Below, one piece after another: positions 20,148-30,239 of a stretch of 64,000 nt of DNA. Origin of the DNA: Zasmidium citrigriseum (Eukaryota > Ascomycota > Dothideomycetes > Mycosphaerellales > Mycosphaerellaceae); assembly GCA_002786025.1 (NCBI GenBank), contig NHNW01000026.1:124001-188000 (forward strand), given 5' to 3'. Position 1 is the first letter of the stretch; every line of letters begins with the position of its first letter. Both the position numbers and the translations under genes were made by a program. The notes beneath the pieces are model-generated. The model had not been told where the DNA came from and did not search any database. It worked only from the letters and a program-made list of their open reading frames with translations.

Positions 20148-21649
20148 TTAGTGGGTGACGAAACTCACCATACTAAGAGCGGGGATCTGAGCCTTGATTT
20201 TTCCATCTCTTGACCAGCTCCGTTGTAGTATCGGGGAGAAGTCGTGCTCGTTGTTCGTCAGGTATGCCTTGATCGTGGCTGGCCACCATTGTCTCATTTG
20301 GAGACCTTCCAGAATGATCTGCTGTGACTTGTCGCTGTTGTTGATGACTTGAACGGAAACACTGCCATCTTCGCCCCGGAAGGCAGTCGATGTGACGTTC
20401 GCGGAGCTTTGGACGTGAGCGTCTATTCTCACTGCGCCTTGCGTCACCGTTCGTCCCCACTGAGCGTACGCCCAGAGTCGCTTGCTGACGTTGACTTCGT
20501 TACCGTCCAACAGAATCAAAGCTGAGTTTGTAGTAGTGTTTCCGGCACCCACCCAAGAAAGAAAGGCGCTGACGTTGCTTACAGCAAATGCTTGCTGAAT
20601 GTGATTTGCCCAGGTCAGACCTTCTCCAGTGCTGCCATTGTAGTACCATGCGTACGTTTGAGGACCTTCGAGATCCGCCCACTCGGTCTGCCAGACCGGT
20701 TTAGAGGTTGAAAATGGCGTTGTTGGAGGGCTCGAGTAGCCATGAGCAGTGACGATGCCCAGTGTTGATTCGGCGCCTGCTTGTTGGATACCGGTAAGTC
20801 GTTCACGCTGCTGTTCCCAGCCTGAGCCATCACAGCAGGCGATCTCAGTCTTGAGACCCGATGAGCGAAGCGTCGGCGAAAAGACTTCCAAAAAGTCGGC
20901 GGCTTGCTGTCCCGATGAAAGCATACTGGCATACGTCACGCTGGAAGGGGAACTTTAGCGTTGATTCGTACACAAGAGGCGGAGATGAGTACGTACTTGA
21001 GATCAGGTTCATTCAGGAAGCCAACATAGTCAACCGAAACTCCCTCCTGTTGATAGTGCTTCAAGTACTGTACGAGATATTTTGCGTATGCCTGACGCCA
21101 GTCGCCAGAGGAACAATCGATCCCAGAGACGCCGCAAAGGTAGCCGCCATTGGAGTCATTGTTGTTGTTCTTCATGAAGCCAGGAGCGCTCCAAGCATCA
21201 GCATAGGTAGTGCGAACACCTCTCGCGATAGCGTCCTTGGTAAGCTGGACTTGGCCATTATCCAGTCCAAACCCCGGCTTGATGGTGCCTTGCCAGTCGT
21301 AGTTCGGAGATGCATTCGGCGAGCCAGGAGAGACTGTTTCGATGGACTTCATCAGATCATATGGGTTGGTGAGAGACGAGCCGATGCCGTTCCTCAGGAT
21401 GGTCATTCCGGCGCCGGTGGTATTGGAGATGAGCAGATCTAAGACCCGGTAGGTGTTGGCTCGACTCAGACCATCTGCGCCATAGATCTGTGTGCCTCTT
21501 TGAAAGGCCTCGCAGAAGCCCATGCCATCGAAGCGCTGGTAAGTCTTTTGAGTGTCTATGGTGATAGTTGTGGTTCCATGCTGTGGTGACCAGTAGCCAT
21601 TGACCTGCGAGATTCCAGCCAGGATACCGAGGAGGATGTGAGTTGCCAT
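20148..21649 (-). CDS. Secreted glycoside hydrolase family 30 (endo-beta-1,6-galactanase or xylanase type)
   Basis: Exons 20997-21649 and 20148-20940, with a 56-bp GTACGT...TTCCAG intron, give 481 residues. MATHILLGILAGISQVNGYW is a signal peptide. The N-terminal TYQRFDGMGFCEAFQRG and AGMTILRNGIGSS are typical of fungal GH30. The catalytic acid/base is E214 in GFLNEPDL; the splice junction follows directly and changes the next residue to Asn. The nucleophile is E304 in WQTEWADL. A beta-sandwich domain follows to the end (SVSVQVINNSDKSQ...LSMVSFVTH). GH30 subfamilies act on beta-1,6-galactan or glucuronoxylan; I cannot choose between them from sequence alone. A TATATAAG box lies about 45 bp upstream. 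Confidence 0.9.
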
Positions 21650-22058
21650 GGTTGCCCAGATCTGGTGACTTGTGGTGTCGTGTCACGGGTCTTATATAGA
21701 ACGTTTTGTTTCGAACTCAGCCATCTCGGCTAAATGCTTGGGAGGGGAAACGGGTCCGCTCCTTCGAGCCTCTCTGGAAGACAGTGGCCGGCATATCAAT
21801 AGGCTGCTACCTGTAGGTCAAGCTCGTAACACACACAGTGTTATCTGTACGGCGAGAATAAAGGAAGATAGTGATGAGTTGGAATATGGGCAAGGATTGT
21901 AACCGTCAAGGAAAGTGGGATCGTCGGAGAATTTTGGGCAGGTCCGAGCTTCAGGCGCGGCTTCACTCACCTCCTTAACTGTCAAACTGTCCTCGAACTT
22001 GCCTGCCAGTGGCATCGAACGATATCCTACCGCCTCTTATACGTCCCTTGCTCTTGCT
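21650..22058. promoter_or_regulatory. Divergent promoter region GH30 / FAR1-like gene
   Basis: On the minus strand TATATAAG at 21691-21698 lies about 45 bp upstream of the GH30 ATG. The rest has no recognisable element. Confidence 0.55.
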
Positions 22059-23018
22059 ATGGACGATGAAATCCCTCATGATCTCGCCGAGAAGCGCGAG
22101 GCGGTCCACTCGATGCTGGAGCCCATGCGTTTCAGCTCTGAGGCCGAATTCCAGCGATACTGGGCATGGTTCCAAGTTCAGTGAGGCAGATCAGTCAACC
22201 AGTCGTTTTGCATATAGTTGACGATGGCTCGCAGGTACGAGACATCAGGGAGTGGGACGAGAACGAAGGCCCCTCCGCATATGGTGCGGACCAGCGCTCG
22301 GTGTCGGTGTCGAAGAGATGCTACGCGAAAAGATCGCGTCAACAAGGGCATGCGGAAGCGGACGAGGACGTACAACGAGAACGACTGTCCGGCGAGTATT
22401 GCTATCGTTCGTACATATCCGTCGAGGGACGCAGAGACTCCGTATTCGGTTGTCATCGAGAGGACGCGCAATTGGGCGCTGCCACAGACTCACACCCACA
22501 CCGCCGAGTGGATGGTGAACCAGCGCGTCCGGTCGCTGAACATGTATAAGTCGTGGAGGGATCCAAATCGTGATCCAATGCCTGAACCACCTCCGCCGCC
22601 CCCACCAGAAGTGCAGCCTTTTCGACTTCCACCTCCAGCCCCAGCAGCTCCAGCACCGATCGAGACCAGACCGATTGCACATGGGCTGCCTTTGCCTACC
22701 GGCGTGACTTACGCTTACCCGACTCCTTTGATCGAGAGTTCCAACCAATTGACTGGCCAGGCTCCAACGACCCAGCGCCGGCCAAAATCAACGCCATCCA
22801 GACCACAACATAGCAGGAATGCCGCAGTGCCACAAGGACAAAACAACAGAGACGATGGAAGAACAATTCGGGAAGTGCTGGAAAGCGAGCTCAGAAACGA
22901 AGCCCAGCCCAAACCTCCGCTGCCAAGTGAACGTTATTGCGCCCGCTGCACAATGACAAAGCAGACGCTAGCCTTCAGTGGCATTCGGACCATTATTGAC
23001 CTGGCGGGGCCTGCATGA
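22059..23018 (+). CDS. FAR1-like zinc-finger protein, possible domesticated MULE-type DNA-binding domain
   Basis: Exons 22059-22180 and 22235-23018 (54-bp GTGAGG...TCGCAG intron) give 301 residues. The N-terminal part has the layout of the FAR1/MULE-associated fold: MRFSSEAEFQRYWAWFQVQY, then CRCRRD, then RTRTYNENDCPASIAIV, then a hydrophobic strand YSVVIER, then HTHTAEW. The Cys/His order (C...C...HxH) fits that WRKY-GCM1-like zinc finger. Residues from about 130 to 280 are Pro-rich and disordered. No transposase catalytic domain is present, so a domesticated regulator is more likely than an active element; this is inference. The end CARCTMTKQTLAFS suggests a second small Cys pair, and an unrecognised 3' intron is possible. 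The next gene starts 64 bp downstream. Confidence 0.6.
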
Positions 23019-23082
23019 CATCAACGCGTTGAGCATCATCATCACAACAACAACAATTCAAGTCCTTAACGATCGATTGAAG

Positions 23083-23799
23083 ATGCCAGCCACTACTCGA
23101 AGCCAGACCACTCTAGAGGATAAAGGCGTGTCGACGTCCAAACCAGCTCCTAATAAATCACAAGCACAGAAACGCAAAGCTCCGGCATCAAAACCAGCCG
23201 CGTCCAAAAAGTCCAAAACAAATGATACTTCGAAAGTCTCTGGCGAAGGCAAAGAGACCGAGGATTCCGACGCGGTCCTGATCAATCGTGCTCCAGTGCT
23301 TGAGCTCTGGGCTAGCTGCGTTGCCCAATTCATCTACCCCTCCCTGCCTTGGTCAACGTGCCTCAGTATCGGCGGAGCGATTAGCACTATCGCTGCAATT
23401 TCGAAAGGGCGCTCAATTGGCACTATGGAAAAGCCTGATCCTGGGGAAGCACAAGAGAAGCGAGAGAAGAGGCGTGAAGAACAGGCTGAGCTCGACGAAG
23501 TGGAGGTAATGGGCTTCCACCTGAAGCTCAAAGACGGATCAGCGATAGTGGGTGACAAGCCCAAGAAGGGAAATGAGGACGCATTGAAGAAGAAATTCGG
23601 TGAAGAGCAGTACTCGAAAATCAAGGACGTGTTTCAAAAGGCTTTGGAAGGATGGAAGGGAAGAGAAGACCAGTTAAGCAGCAGAGGCTTCGGCATGTAT
23701 GAGGACTTCCGTCCCAATATACCGCCGGGACAGAAAGGCTGGGGTAGGAAAGGCCAACTGAGAACGGATACAATCAACATTGCGGTCACAAATGGCTGA
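23083..23799 (+). CDS. Conserved uncharacterised protein (LWA...KGRSIG...GWGRKG family)
   Basis: From the ATG at 23083 the protein has 238 residues. The first 70 residues are Lys/Ser/Ala-rich and look like a disordered nuclear-type tail (KRKAPASKPAASKKSK). The conserved part begins VLELWASCVAQF, continues STCLSIGGAISTIAAISKGR and SIGTMEKPDPGE, then VEVMGFHLKLKDG, and ends YEDFRPNIPPGQKGWGRKGQL. I recall bacterial and fungal proteins with the same order of motifs (LWA.VVAER, LGRAV, SKGRSLG, a small beta segment, YE.FRP..P.G..GWG), but they have no assigned function. The 3' end faces the GPI-type gene, only 33 bp away. Confidence 0.7.
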   Translation: MPATTRSQTTLEDKGVSTSKPAPNKSQAQKRKAPASKPAASKKSKTNDTSKVSGEGKETEDSDAVLINRAPVLELWASCVAQFIYPSLPWSTCLSIGGAISTIAAISKGRSIGTMEKPDPGEAQEKREKRREEQAELDEVEVMGFHLKLKDGSAIVGDKPKKGNEDALKKKFGEEQYSKIKDVFQKALEGWKGREDQLSSRGFGMYEDFRPNIPPGQKGWGRKGQLRTDTINIAVTNG

Positions 23800-23832
23800 T
23801 ATGCTTGATCGATTCGTGTGCTATTTGGATTG

Positions 23833-24661
23833 TTATGCAGCTATCCACAAGGCTGCAGCGGCTGCAGTAGCAACGGTCCAAACCATCGAGCCGGCCAGCA
23901 ATCCGGCACCGGATGAAGGACGAATGCACACGGGGACAGCAGGTCGCTGTCCGCTCCTGAAAAGACCGAAGTACATCTGTTGTGCAGCCGAATTGTACTC
24001 GTCCACGCTGTCGCTGGGTGACATAATCGCCGAGTCGAAAGAGAATATGTCCAGAGGCTCGGTCATGTTTTGGTAGCTCATCTCGACTACAAACATTCCT
24101 CGTCAGTTCCAAGCTTCACGACACATCCACTAATTACTCACATCCGAAGATATTCTCCACGCCCTTGAACGCATCCTGGCACTGTCTTGGGATGAAAAAG
24201 CTGGAGTCGCAGTCCGGGCTATATCCTTTCAAGGCGTTTACGCAGTCCTCGCCAAAGGCATCAGTGCAGTCGCCATCAGCACTCGCTTTGCTGGTGACAC
24301 TTCCACTGAACATATCATTGGTGGTACTGAAGCAGCTCGGCCCGGGGTTCTCGAAGGTCTCGTTGAATGATCCCTCCCAGGTCACATCGTACGCTGTGAC
24401 AACGGCTCGTGGGTCTGAAACTGAGGTGTCTACTCCTGGCAAGGCGAGGTCCGTGACGTTGACTCGAAGAGTGAAGTTATGGCCGCCAGGAAGAGCCACT
24501 GGAGCCGATGCGGTTATGTTTGGGCTGGCGCTTCCACTCTCAAAGATTTGTGACTGCTCAGGGGCATCGTTGGGAAAGCCTGCGCTTGCACCTTGGTAAT
24601 ATGACCAGGCATGGCCGGTCGCCGCAAAGCTCGACAGAAGGATGGCGTTAATGGTCCCCAT
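23833..24661 (-). CDS. Secreted, probably GPI-anchored protein, hypothetical
   Basis: Exons 24142-24661 and 23833-24086, with a 55-bp GTGAGT...TTGTAG intron, give 257 residues. The start MGTINAILLSSFAATGHAW is a signal peptide. The ectodomain has several N-glycosylation sites (NIT, NFT, NVT, NET) and a set of cysteines (CFSTT, DCTDAFGEDC, DCDSSF, RQCQDAF), suggesting disulfides. The end is a short hydrophobic stretch, SMVWTVATAAAAALWIAA, running to the stop behind a small-residue stretch (SSGAGLLAG), as in GPI signals. No family is recognised. A surface role is inferred. Confidence 0.75.
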
Positions 24662-25034
24662 GTTTGCTGGACTTCGATGCGCGAAGGAGTTGTTGTGAAG
24701 AAAAGAAGAAAAGCGGGTCAAGAGCTGAAAAGGAATGCAACAACAGGGCCAAGACCTCGCCCGGCAGCATGAGGTCGTGAAAGTAGCCCCATGGGGTAAC
24801 CGTCCTTCAAGCTTAAGCAATATGCATGTCGATCTTTGCAACGTGGGTTTCTGGCTCCGCGGAATCCTTCAACATCATGTGGCGTCTTTTAGCGTCCGCG
24901 GAGGAATCCTTCTCTACACGACTTCATCTGCAAGTGGACATGGAGAAAGATGATCTCCAAAAACCTCGAGGAACTTTTTGGAATTTGTTCAGCCTATGAA
25001 AAGTACGTTCGGCTGTTTTGGCCAACATCAATAA
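24662..25034. other. Spacer, nothing recognised
   Basis: About 370 bp between the GPI-type gene and the C2H2 gene, both on the minus strand. Confidence 0.45.
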
Positions 25035-25568
25035 TTATGCCGGCGCTCCTTCGTGGCAAACGCTCCTCAACACTTTGCATTTCAGCTTCGAGATGTGGCT
25101 GTCTCGATTGCTCTTCCGGCTGAAGGTTGTCATGCAGAAGTCGCATTGGAACGTCTGGAGTCCGTTCTTTTCACGCACGTGGCGGAGGTAGTTCTCCAGG
25201 CAGCTGAATGTTCGGCCGCCACAGCCGTGGTCGAAGCAGCGCGGTTTCGAGCTCTCCAGTGTGTTCTTGGTCGATGGAATTGACTTGTTGTCCTGAAATG
25301 AGAGTGTTGGAGTCTTTTGACTGTCTGGAGTTGGCGTCTCGTCGCTCAGGTCTCCTAAGGATGGTGCTTCAGTGTGAAGCGTATGGTCTGGTTCAGTCGT
25401 TAGCCTGGACGATGGCCAGCGGTGGTCTATGAACTCGGAAGTCATACTCAGCATTTGCCATTCTGGACTCATGGATCCACCGGTAACTCCAGCTATCAGA
25501 CCCTGGGTATGCCACCCCTCGATGGTGCTCGGATCAATTGGACCTCCATTAGTCCACTGAGACTGCAT
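25035..25568 (-). CDS. Small C2H2-type zinc-finger protein
   Basis: Single frame of 177 residues. Residues 1-108 are Ser/Thr/Pro-rich and disordered. Two adjacent finger-like units follow: CFDHGCGGRTFSCLENYLRH (C-x4-C...H) and CDFCMTTFSRKSNRDSH (C-x2-C-x12-H) followed by KLKC instead of a second His. This pairing of a degenerate with a more regular finger is common in fungal regulators. A DNA-binding role is inferred. An upstream exon cannot be excluded because the ATG is not preceded by a clear promoter. Confidence 0.6.
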   Translation of the reverse strand: MQSQWTNGGPIDPSTIEGWHTQGLIAGVTGGSMSPEWQMLSMTSEFIDHRWPSSRLTTEPDHTLHTEAPSLGDLSDETPTPDSQKTPTLSFQDNKSIPSTKNTLESSKPRCFDHGCGGRTFSCLENYLRHVREKNGLQTFQCDFCMTTFSRKSNRDSHISKLKCKVLRSVCHEGAPA

Positions 25569-26819
25569 GCTATCGAATCTGGAACATCTGGTTTGAAAAG
25601 ATCAGATAACGAACGCTGGCAACGCAAGCAGGCATTCAGTCAAGTGACTCGGCTGGTTCTGAGGACCAAATTGCCTCGACGTCTTTTATGGCACTTGTGA
25701 GACCTGGACATCTCCGAAGTCTCTGCACCAACTACTCTCCCGGGTGCAACCCATCGAAGCCACGCTCTTCATGGCAACATTGAATTTCGTGGCGTTCGAG
25801 ATTCGCATGGTCGTTCTAGACGCTTACTATAGGCTCAAGCGTGCCAGCTTGACGGGCGGTTCCTTCGCGCGGATCTTGCAGCCCTTGACTGTCCTTCGCT
25901 CTTCTTGGCATGAACATCACTCCTGCGGACTGACATCACTGGCTCATGGGGCTACTGCCGTTCTCCGTAAGACTTCTCAATTTCGGGTTCAATGTGCCAA
26001 TGATGGGGGTTATGACTTTGCAAATGACATTCACACGTGGTCCCGACCTCTTGGCGGAAACTCAGGCTGAAAGGGTTGAATTCCTTCGAACGTGCCCTCG
26101 ATGAGACCGTCCTTCGCTTCTTGCTGAAGCACGGTCGATCAGTAGCTTTGAGAGACTGCTGACTGATGATGACTCCGTGAATGTAGCGTTCATGCAACCA
26201 TGGTGATGAAGATGGAAGTTGGCACAGACTTCGTCTCATCCTCGCAGTCGACACATTCGAATATGGCTCGAGACGGCATTGCAAAGTCGCCTGGAGAAGA
26301 TCGAGACGGTACCTTACATGAAAATAGGGAGAAGTCGAATCTGGAAGGTGCATTTGCCTGCAGGCCATCGAAAGCTGCAGCTTCCCCGTCATGTGGCGGT
26401 ACCTGCATGTGCACATGTTCGGCGAAATCATCCAACACCCGACTTCCAACAACCAACATCCGCGGAGGCGGACATCCCCAGCCCGTCCTGACCTCTGTTT
26501 CCCAGCCTCTTCGCAAGTCTGACCCTGTTGGTCATGTTGAGTGCAGGCATATGCCCACAAGGTGGTGAACATGTTCACACAGTTGCATGCATCTGTCCTT
26601 CAACCTGTCCTTCGCCTGTCCTTCGCTTCAATAGCGGTTACACTCCTCAGTTCCTCCTCGCTATGTTGGAAGTGGTAATATGAACGAGCAAGAGCGGGAC
26701 AAACCATGACTTGAGGAAGATGAAGAGGTCTATAAAGACAAGACATTCGAACCGTTGAACAATTCAAACATCATCAACCGTTGACGATTTCTCAATTCAA
26801 GATCATCATCATTCCCAAG
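25569..26819. other. Intergenic region, 1.25 kb, with promoter of the secreted-protein gene
   Basis: No gene recognised. Near the right end TATAAAG at 26731-26737 lies about 85 bp before the next ATG. A small imperfect repeat of CTGTCCTTC occurs three times at about 26593-26625. Confidence 0.5.
26731..26737 (+). promoter_or_regulatory. TATA box of the secreted Kex2-site protein gene
   Basis: TATAAAG about 83 bp upstream of the ATG at 26820, a usual distance for a fungal TATA promoter. Confidence 0.6.
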
Positions 26820-27608
26820 ATGCAATTCCCCATTGCAACCCTCGTTGCTTTGCTGGCAGCCACTGCCTCTGCTGCACCAGCCCCTGAGCCTCAGGTCGAG
26901 ATCCGACCAAACGCTCTCGCTCCTCTGGAAGAGGTCCTCAGCATCACCAAGCTCAACTACGAATGGCACAAACCAACGGCCAACGACCTCCACATCATCT
27001 CCGGCAACGGCACCTACGAGAGCAACGAAGAAGGTCTGCCTATCTCTGGTCTCGGCAAGCGTCAAAGCGGCGTCTATCGCACCAACTCTGCCCTTGTTGG
27101 TAACGGCAACCCTCACCAGAACCCCTATCAGCAACAGCAAACCCAGACCTTACCATGCGGTAATGGTGGTTCTTGCTCTGTGAGCATCACCCACAGCCAC
27201 TCTCTGTCGTGGTCCGCCAGTGCCAATGCCGCGTACGGCTGGATCTCTGGTGGCTTCAGTGTACAGGAGACGTTTGGCACGAGCAAGGGTCTGACTTGTG
27301 ATGGCAACGCCGGCGGCAGCGTATGGTAAGTGCCCAAATTTAAAGGCGCCGACATCGAATCAGTACTAATAGAATTCATCAGCATCTGGTTCTCCTACGG
27401 TGTCACTGCCTACACGGTGTCCTCCACACAATGCTACTACTACCAAGGCCGAGCCTCTATGTGCCGCAACCTCGGGACTCGCATCTTGTACTCCCCCAAT
27501 AACTGCCAACGGGCCCAGCCATACTGTGTCCGTGGCTCTGCTTGCCGCAAGGAAGACTCCGGCTACTACGTCAAGGACAATGCCCCTGCTGGCGGCCCAC
27601 CTTGCTAG
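26820..27608 (+). CDS. Secreted cysteine-rich protein with pro-region and Kex2 site, hypothetical
   Basis: Exons 26820-27325 and 27383-27608, separated by a 57-bp GTAAGT intron with a perfect TACTAAT branch site, give 243 residues. MQFPIATLVALLAATASAAP is a signal peptide. A pro-region with one NGT glycosylation site ends at the dibasic Kex2 site K80-R81 (SGLGKR before QSG). The mature part of about 160 residues has ten cysteines, starting in CGNGGSCSVS and ending GGPPC, and a hydrophobic core CIWFSYGVTAYTV that is created by the splice. The pattern fits a disulfide-rich extracellular protein of the kind often listed as candidate effectors; no known toxin or enzyme family is recognised. It is convergent with the tandem-repeat peptide precursor 210 bp away, which shares the LGKR-Gln processing site. 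Confidence 0.8.
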
Positions 27609-27818
27609 ATATCGGGTGGCTGCATTGAATGTCATTCAACAGTCTCCAAAGACATCATTATATAGGGCGAGGTCGAGTAAAATGATTGAATGTCAGAAAA
27701 TCGGTTGTGGCAAGGACGGTATATTCGCTGTTATGTAGTCTTTGAGCATCACACGCCTCTTCTTATCTCTCAAAGATGTGTTTCAGTGATTGCTCCCCAC
27801 CATTCCGCCTACTAAGAT

Positions 27819-27966
27819 CTAGGAGATGATCACATTATCTGGAGTATCCTCCTCACCCTCCCGAGCGTTTCGGAACGTAAACCCTAGAGCGCAATTAGCA
27901 CCCTATTGAACGCAAAGGATAATTTGACCTACAAAGCCACGGCAGGAGGTCTTCCAATTGACGCTT
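27819..27966 (-). repeat. Tandem unit 2 of the peptide precursor gene
   Basis: 148-bp unit from the second Lys-Arg codons to the stop codon, including intron 2. It aligns with 27967-28121 over exon, intron 3' end (TGCTAATT) and the following exon. Confidence 0.8.
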
Positions 27967-28223
27967 CTGAACATCTCTCGAGATGATGACTCCGTCTGGA
28001 GTATCCTCCAAACCCTCTCGAGCGTTTCGGAATGTGAAGCCTTGCCTAAATTAGCATGTATTCGAATCACGAAAGCTTCTCATGTACCAAGCCAAGAAAG
28101 TAGCTCTCCCCATTGACGCTTGCCGAGCGTATTCTCGACGGATGTTGTCGTGTCGGAAACAGGGGCTGCCAAGGAGCCACCGATGGAGGCAAGGCAGAGT
28201 AGGGTAGCGAATGGAGTCTTCAT
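27819..28223 (-). CDS. Secreted tandem-repeat peptide precursor with Kex2 sites
   Basis: Exons 28088-28223, 27933-28040 and 27819-27883 (introns of 47 and 49 bp) give 102 residues. MKTPFATLLCLASIGGSLAA is a signal peptide. A short pro-region ends at K35-R36 (NTLGKR). Two copies of a peptide follow, separated by a second dibasic site K71-R72 (DVQKR): copy 1 is residues 37-70 and copy 2 is 73-102. Both begin with Gln and share the cores LLxWL, FTFRNAREG, EDTPD and VIIS. Each copy is interrupted by an intron at the same place, just after WL, so the intron was duplicated with the repeat. The acceptor of intron 1 is CAAG; the earlier TTTAG would break the frame and the repeat match. Layout fits Kex2-processed repeat proteins, a known fungal class; a biological activity is not predicted. 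No UstYa-like modification gene is nearby. Confidence 0.75.
27967..28121 (-). repeat. Tandem unit 1 of the peptide precursor gene
   Basis: 155-bp unit from the first Lys-Arg codons to just before the second pair, including intron 1. The best-conserved block reads GGAGTATCCTCC...GAGCGTTTCGGAA on the plus strand in both units. Confidence 0.8.
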
Positions 28224-29176
28224 GATGATGAAGATAGAGACAGTGATTGAATGAGTGTGTTTCGAAAGCGAGTGTGCCTTGTCGATGTTGATTTTCACGG
28301 ACTGTGGCCGCCACCTTTATAGTCGCAGAGCTACCAGCATTCAAATCGTTTGTCTTGCGCATACAACTAGTCAAGGTCCCGCAGCTCATCGACTGTTGCA
28401 ACATACTGCAAGATCATGCGAAGTCGGCATCAGCGTGGCTCGCAATTCTTGTCCCGTCGCAGGCCCAGGCCCTTGGATCAGGCTGAGCATCTCGAAAACG
28501 CCGGCGGCAACTCTCCGGATGCAAGCATTCTCCAGATACTGAAGTTTGCAATAAGCAATCTCGGCGGTACTAAGCATTTTAGTCAGAGCCTTGAGTAATA
28601 CAAGACCAGTGAAGAGGCTTGTTCATCTGTAGATCTTGAGATGAACGAAGGGAAGACGCCGAGACATCTTCGCTATCGCGGGTGAATGACCCGAATACGA
28701 AAATTTGCTTCTGAACGTAGAGGCTATTACATCAAGAGGTCGCGTCGGATCCCGCGGACAACTTTTCGAACTCACCTCCTCTCCTCGCGAATTGCCCCTA
28801 GTCAGACTTCAAACAAGGCTGCTGACTACAGCTTCGGGAATGTTCGGGACTTCAAGTTGGGCAGTGCAAGTCGACCAACAAGTTTGTCAAGGAAGACAAC
28901 AGCTTCTCTGTGCCACATAGAGATGGAACAAGGACTCCCAGCTCTTGTGCCAAATGCCTGAGGCATTGAGGCATTTTGTGTGGATCCGCGGAAGCTGTGC
29001 CACATTAGCGAGGCTGTGTAGCTGCGTACCGAATCCTTCGCCCTTTCTTCTCGGAATCCCTCCAATCAGCCTCAAAATCCTCCGCGGCGCAGGCACAGCT
29101 CCAGGGCCCACGCGACACTTCATATATACCACAAGCTCCTTGGACTCACAGCTCTTTTTCCAAGTCTCGGAGTACA
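28224..29176. other. Divergent intergenic region with promoter of the peptide precursor
   Basis: On the minus strand CTATAAAGG at 28314-28322 lies about 95 bp upstream of the peptide ATG. Other open frames here (for example 28686-28961) show no recognisable domain. Confidence 0.5.
28316..28321 (-). promoter_or_regulatory. TATA box of the peptide precursor gene
   Basis: TATAAA on the minus strand about 95 bp before the ATG at 28223, similar in distance to the TATA box of the convergent secreted-protein gene. Confidence 0.6.
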
Positions 29177-30172
29177 ATGTCGAAAATGCCGCGCAACCAC
29201 ATGCTCATTGCAGTCGCACAGTCGCTGTGCTTCGCCGCGGCCGGATGGATCATCTCGCATCATCTGCTCAACAATGCATACGATAATGCATCCCAACATC
29301 ACCTGTGGAAAGAATTCATGAACACGATCGAGATGATTGAAAACACCACGTCCGCCAACTCCGCATTCAATGAGACGGCATTCAATGCCGCCAACAACAT
29401 CACCATGAACAACACCTCCTCTGATGCATTCAACTTCACCATCACCGATGACCACGAGACATTCTACTGGAAGACTCTCCCTCGCGATCTACTCTTTACA
29501 GCTGTTGTCGCTCCGTTGTACTACTACTGGCACATTTGGCTTGAGCGGAGCTTTCCTGCACGACCACGGCCAGCCATGAATTTCACTCGCAGCGAGAAAG
29601 ACAAGTTGATCGATGAGGACGAGTCCATGCCGCAGGAGGAAGAGGTGATTCAGAGGTGGATTGCCCAAGGGAAGATCCGACGTGCGTCTTTGAGCTGGTG
29701 GAATACGTTTGTAAAGTGGATTCTGAATCTCGTGTTGGGCGCGATGTGGATGGAGATCCTGCACAGTATGTTGAGCCACTTGCTGGACTTGAAGGTGCCG
29801 AAGTATACTTTGTCGTCGATGAAATGGGTAAGTACTCTATGCCACACTCTTCAAAAGTAGACGTACTGACCAAATCAGGATCTTCTGTTCACCATCGTTG
29901 GAGCCTTCATTGGCATCCGGCCTCTGGCGTCGCTCGTCGGCTTCATCATCATTCCAGCAAACCAGCGCGTCGTCTTCGAGGCCGGTGCAGAGGCAGTCTG
30001 GGACATCTTTTTCAGCACATTCGTCGGGATCTTCCTCCCTTGGTTGGCTGAGACCGAATTTGCGAAAATATTCGTGAACAGCATGGCGGAGAAGGCCATG
30101 GGAGACAGAAACAAGTCGATGAATGCGGTGCCGCAGCTGGGGCACACTCCTAGTCTGCCAGATGAGTTGTAG
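29177..30172 (+). CDS. Multi-pass membrane protein, hypothetical
   Basis: Exons 29177-29827 and 29879-30172 (51-bp GTAAGT...AATCAG intron, phase 0) give 314 residues. A first hydrophobic segment near residues 10-28 (AVAQSLCFAAAGWIISHHLL) is followed by a loop with many N-glycosylation sites (NTT, NET, NIT, NNT), so that loop is probably luminal or extracellular. Further hydrophobic segments are DLLFTAVVAPLYYYWHIWL, WILNLVLGAMWMEILHSML, DLLFTIVGAFIGIRPLASLV and WDIFFSTFVGIFLPWLAE. A cytosolic acidic stretch lies between (DEDESMPQEEEV). I recall similar uncharacterised proteins in other filamentous ascomycetes but cannot name a function. Confidence 0.75.
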
Positions 30173-30239
30173 GGTGTGTGGCGATGGTGTGACTCAACTC
30201 CTGTACGACGTAATGATAATCCACGCTCGGCCTCTTTTC

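Noticed and set aside
27819..28223. RiPP (dikaritin or ustiloxin-like) cluster
   Set aside because: Precursor layout fits, but no UstYa (DUF3328) proteins, tyrosinase or other tailoring enzymes are in the window, and the cores lack the usual short Tyr-containing repeats.
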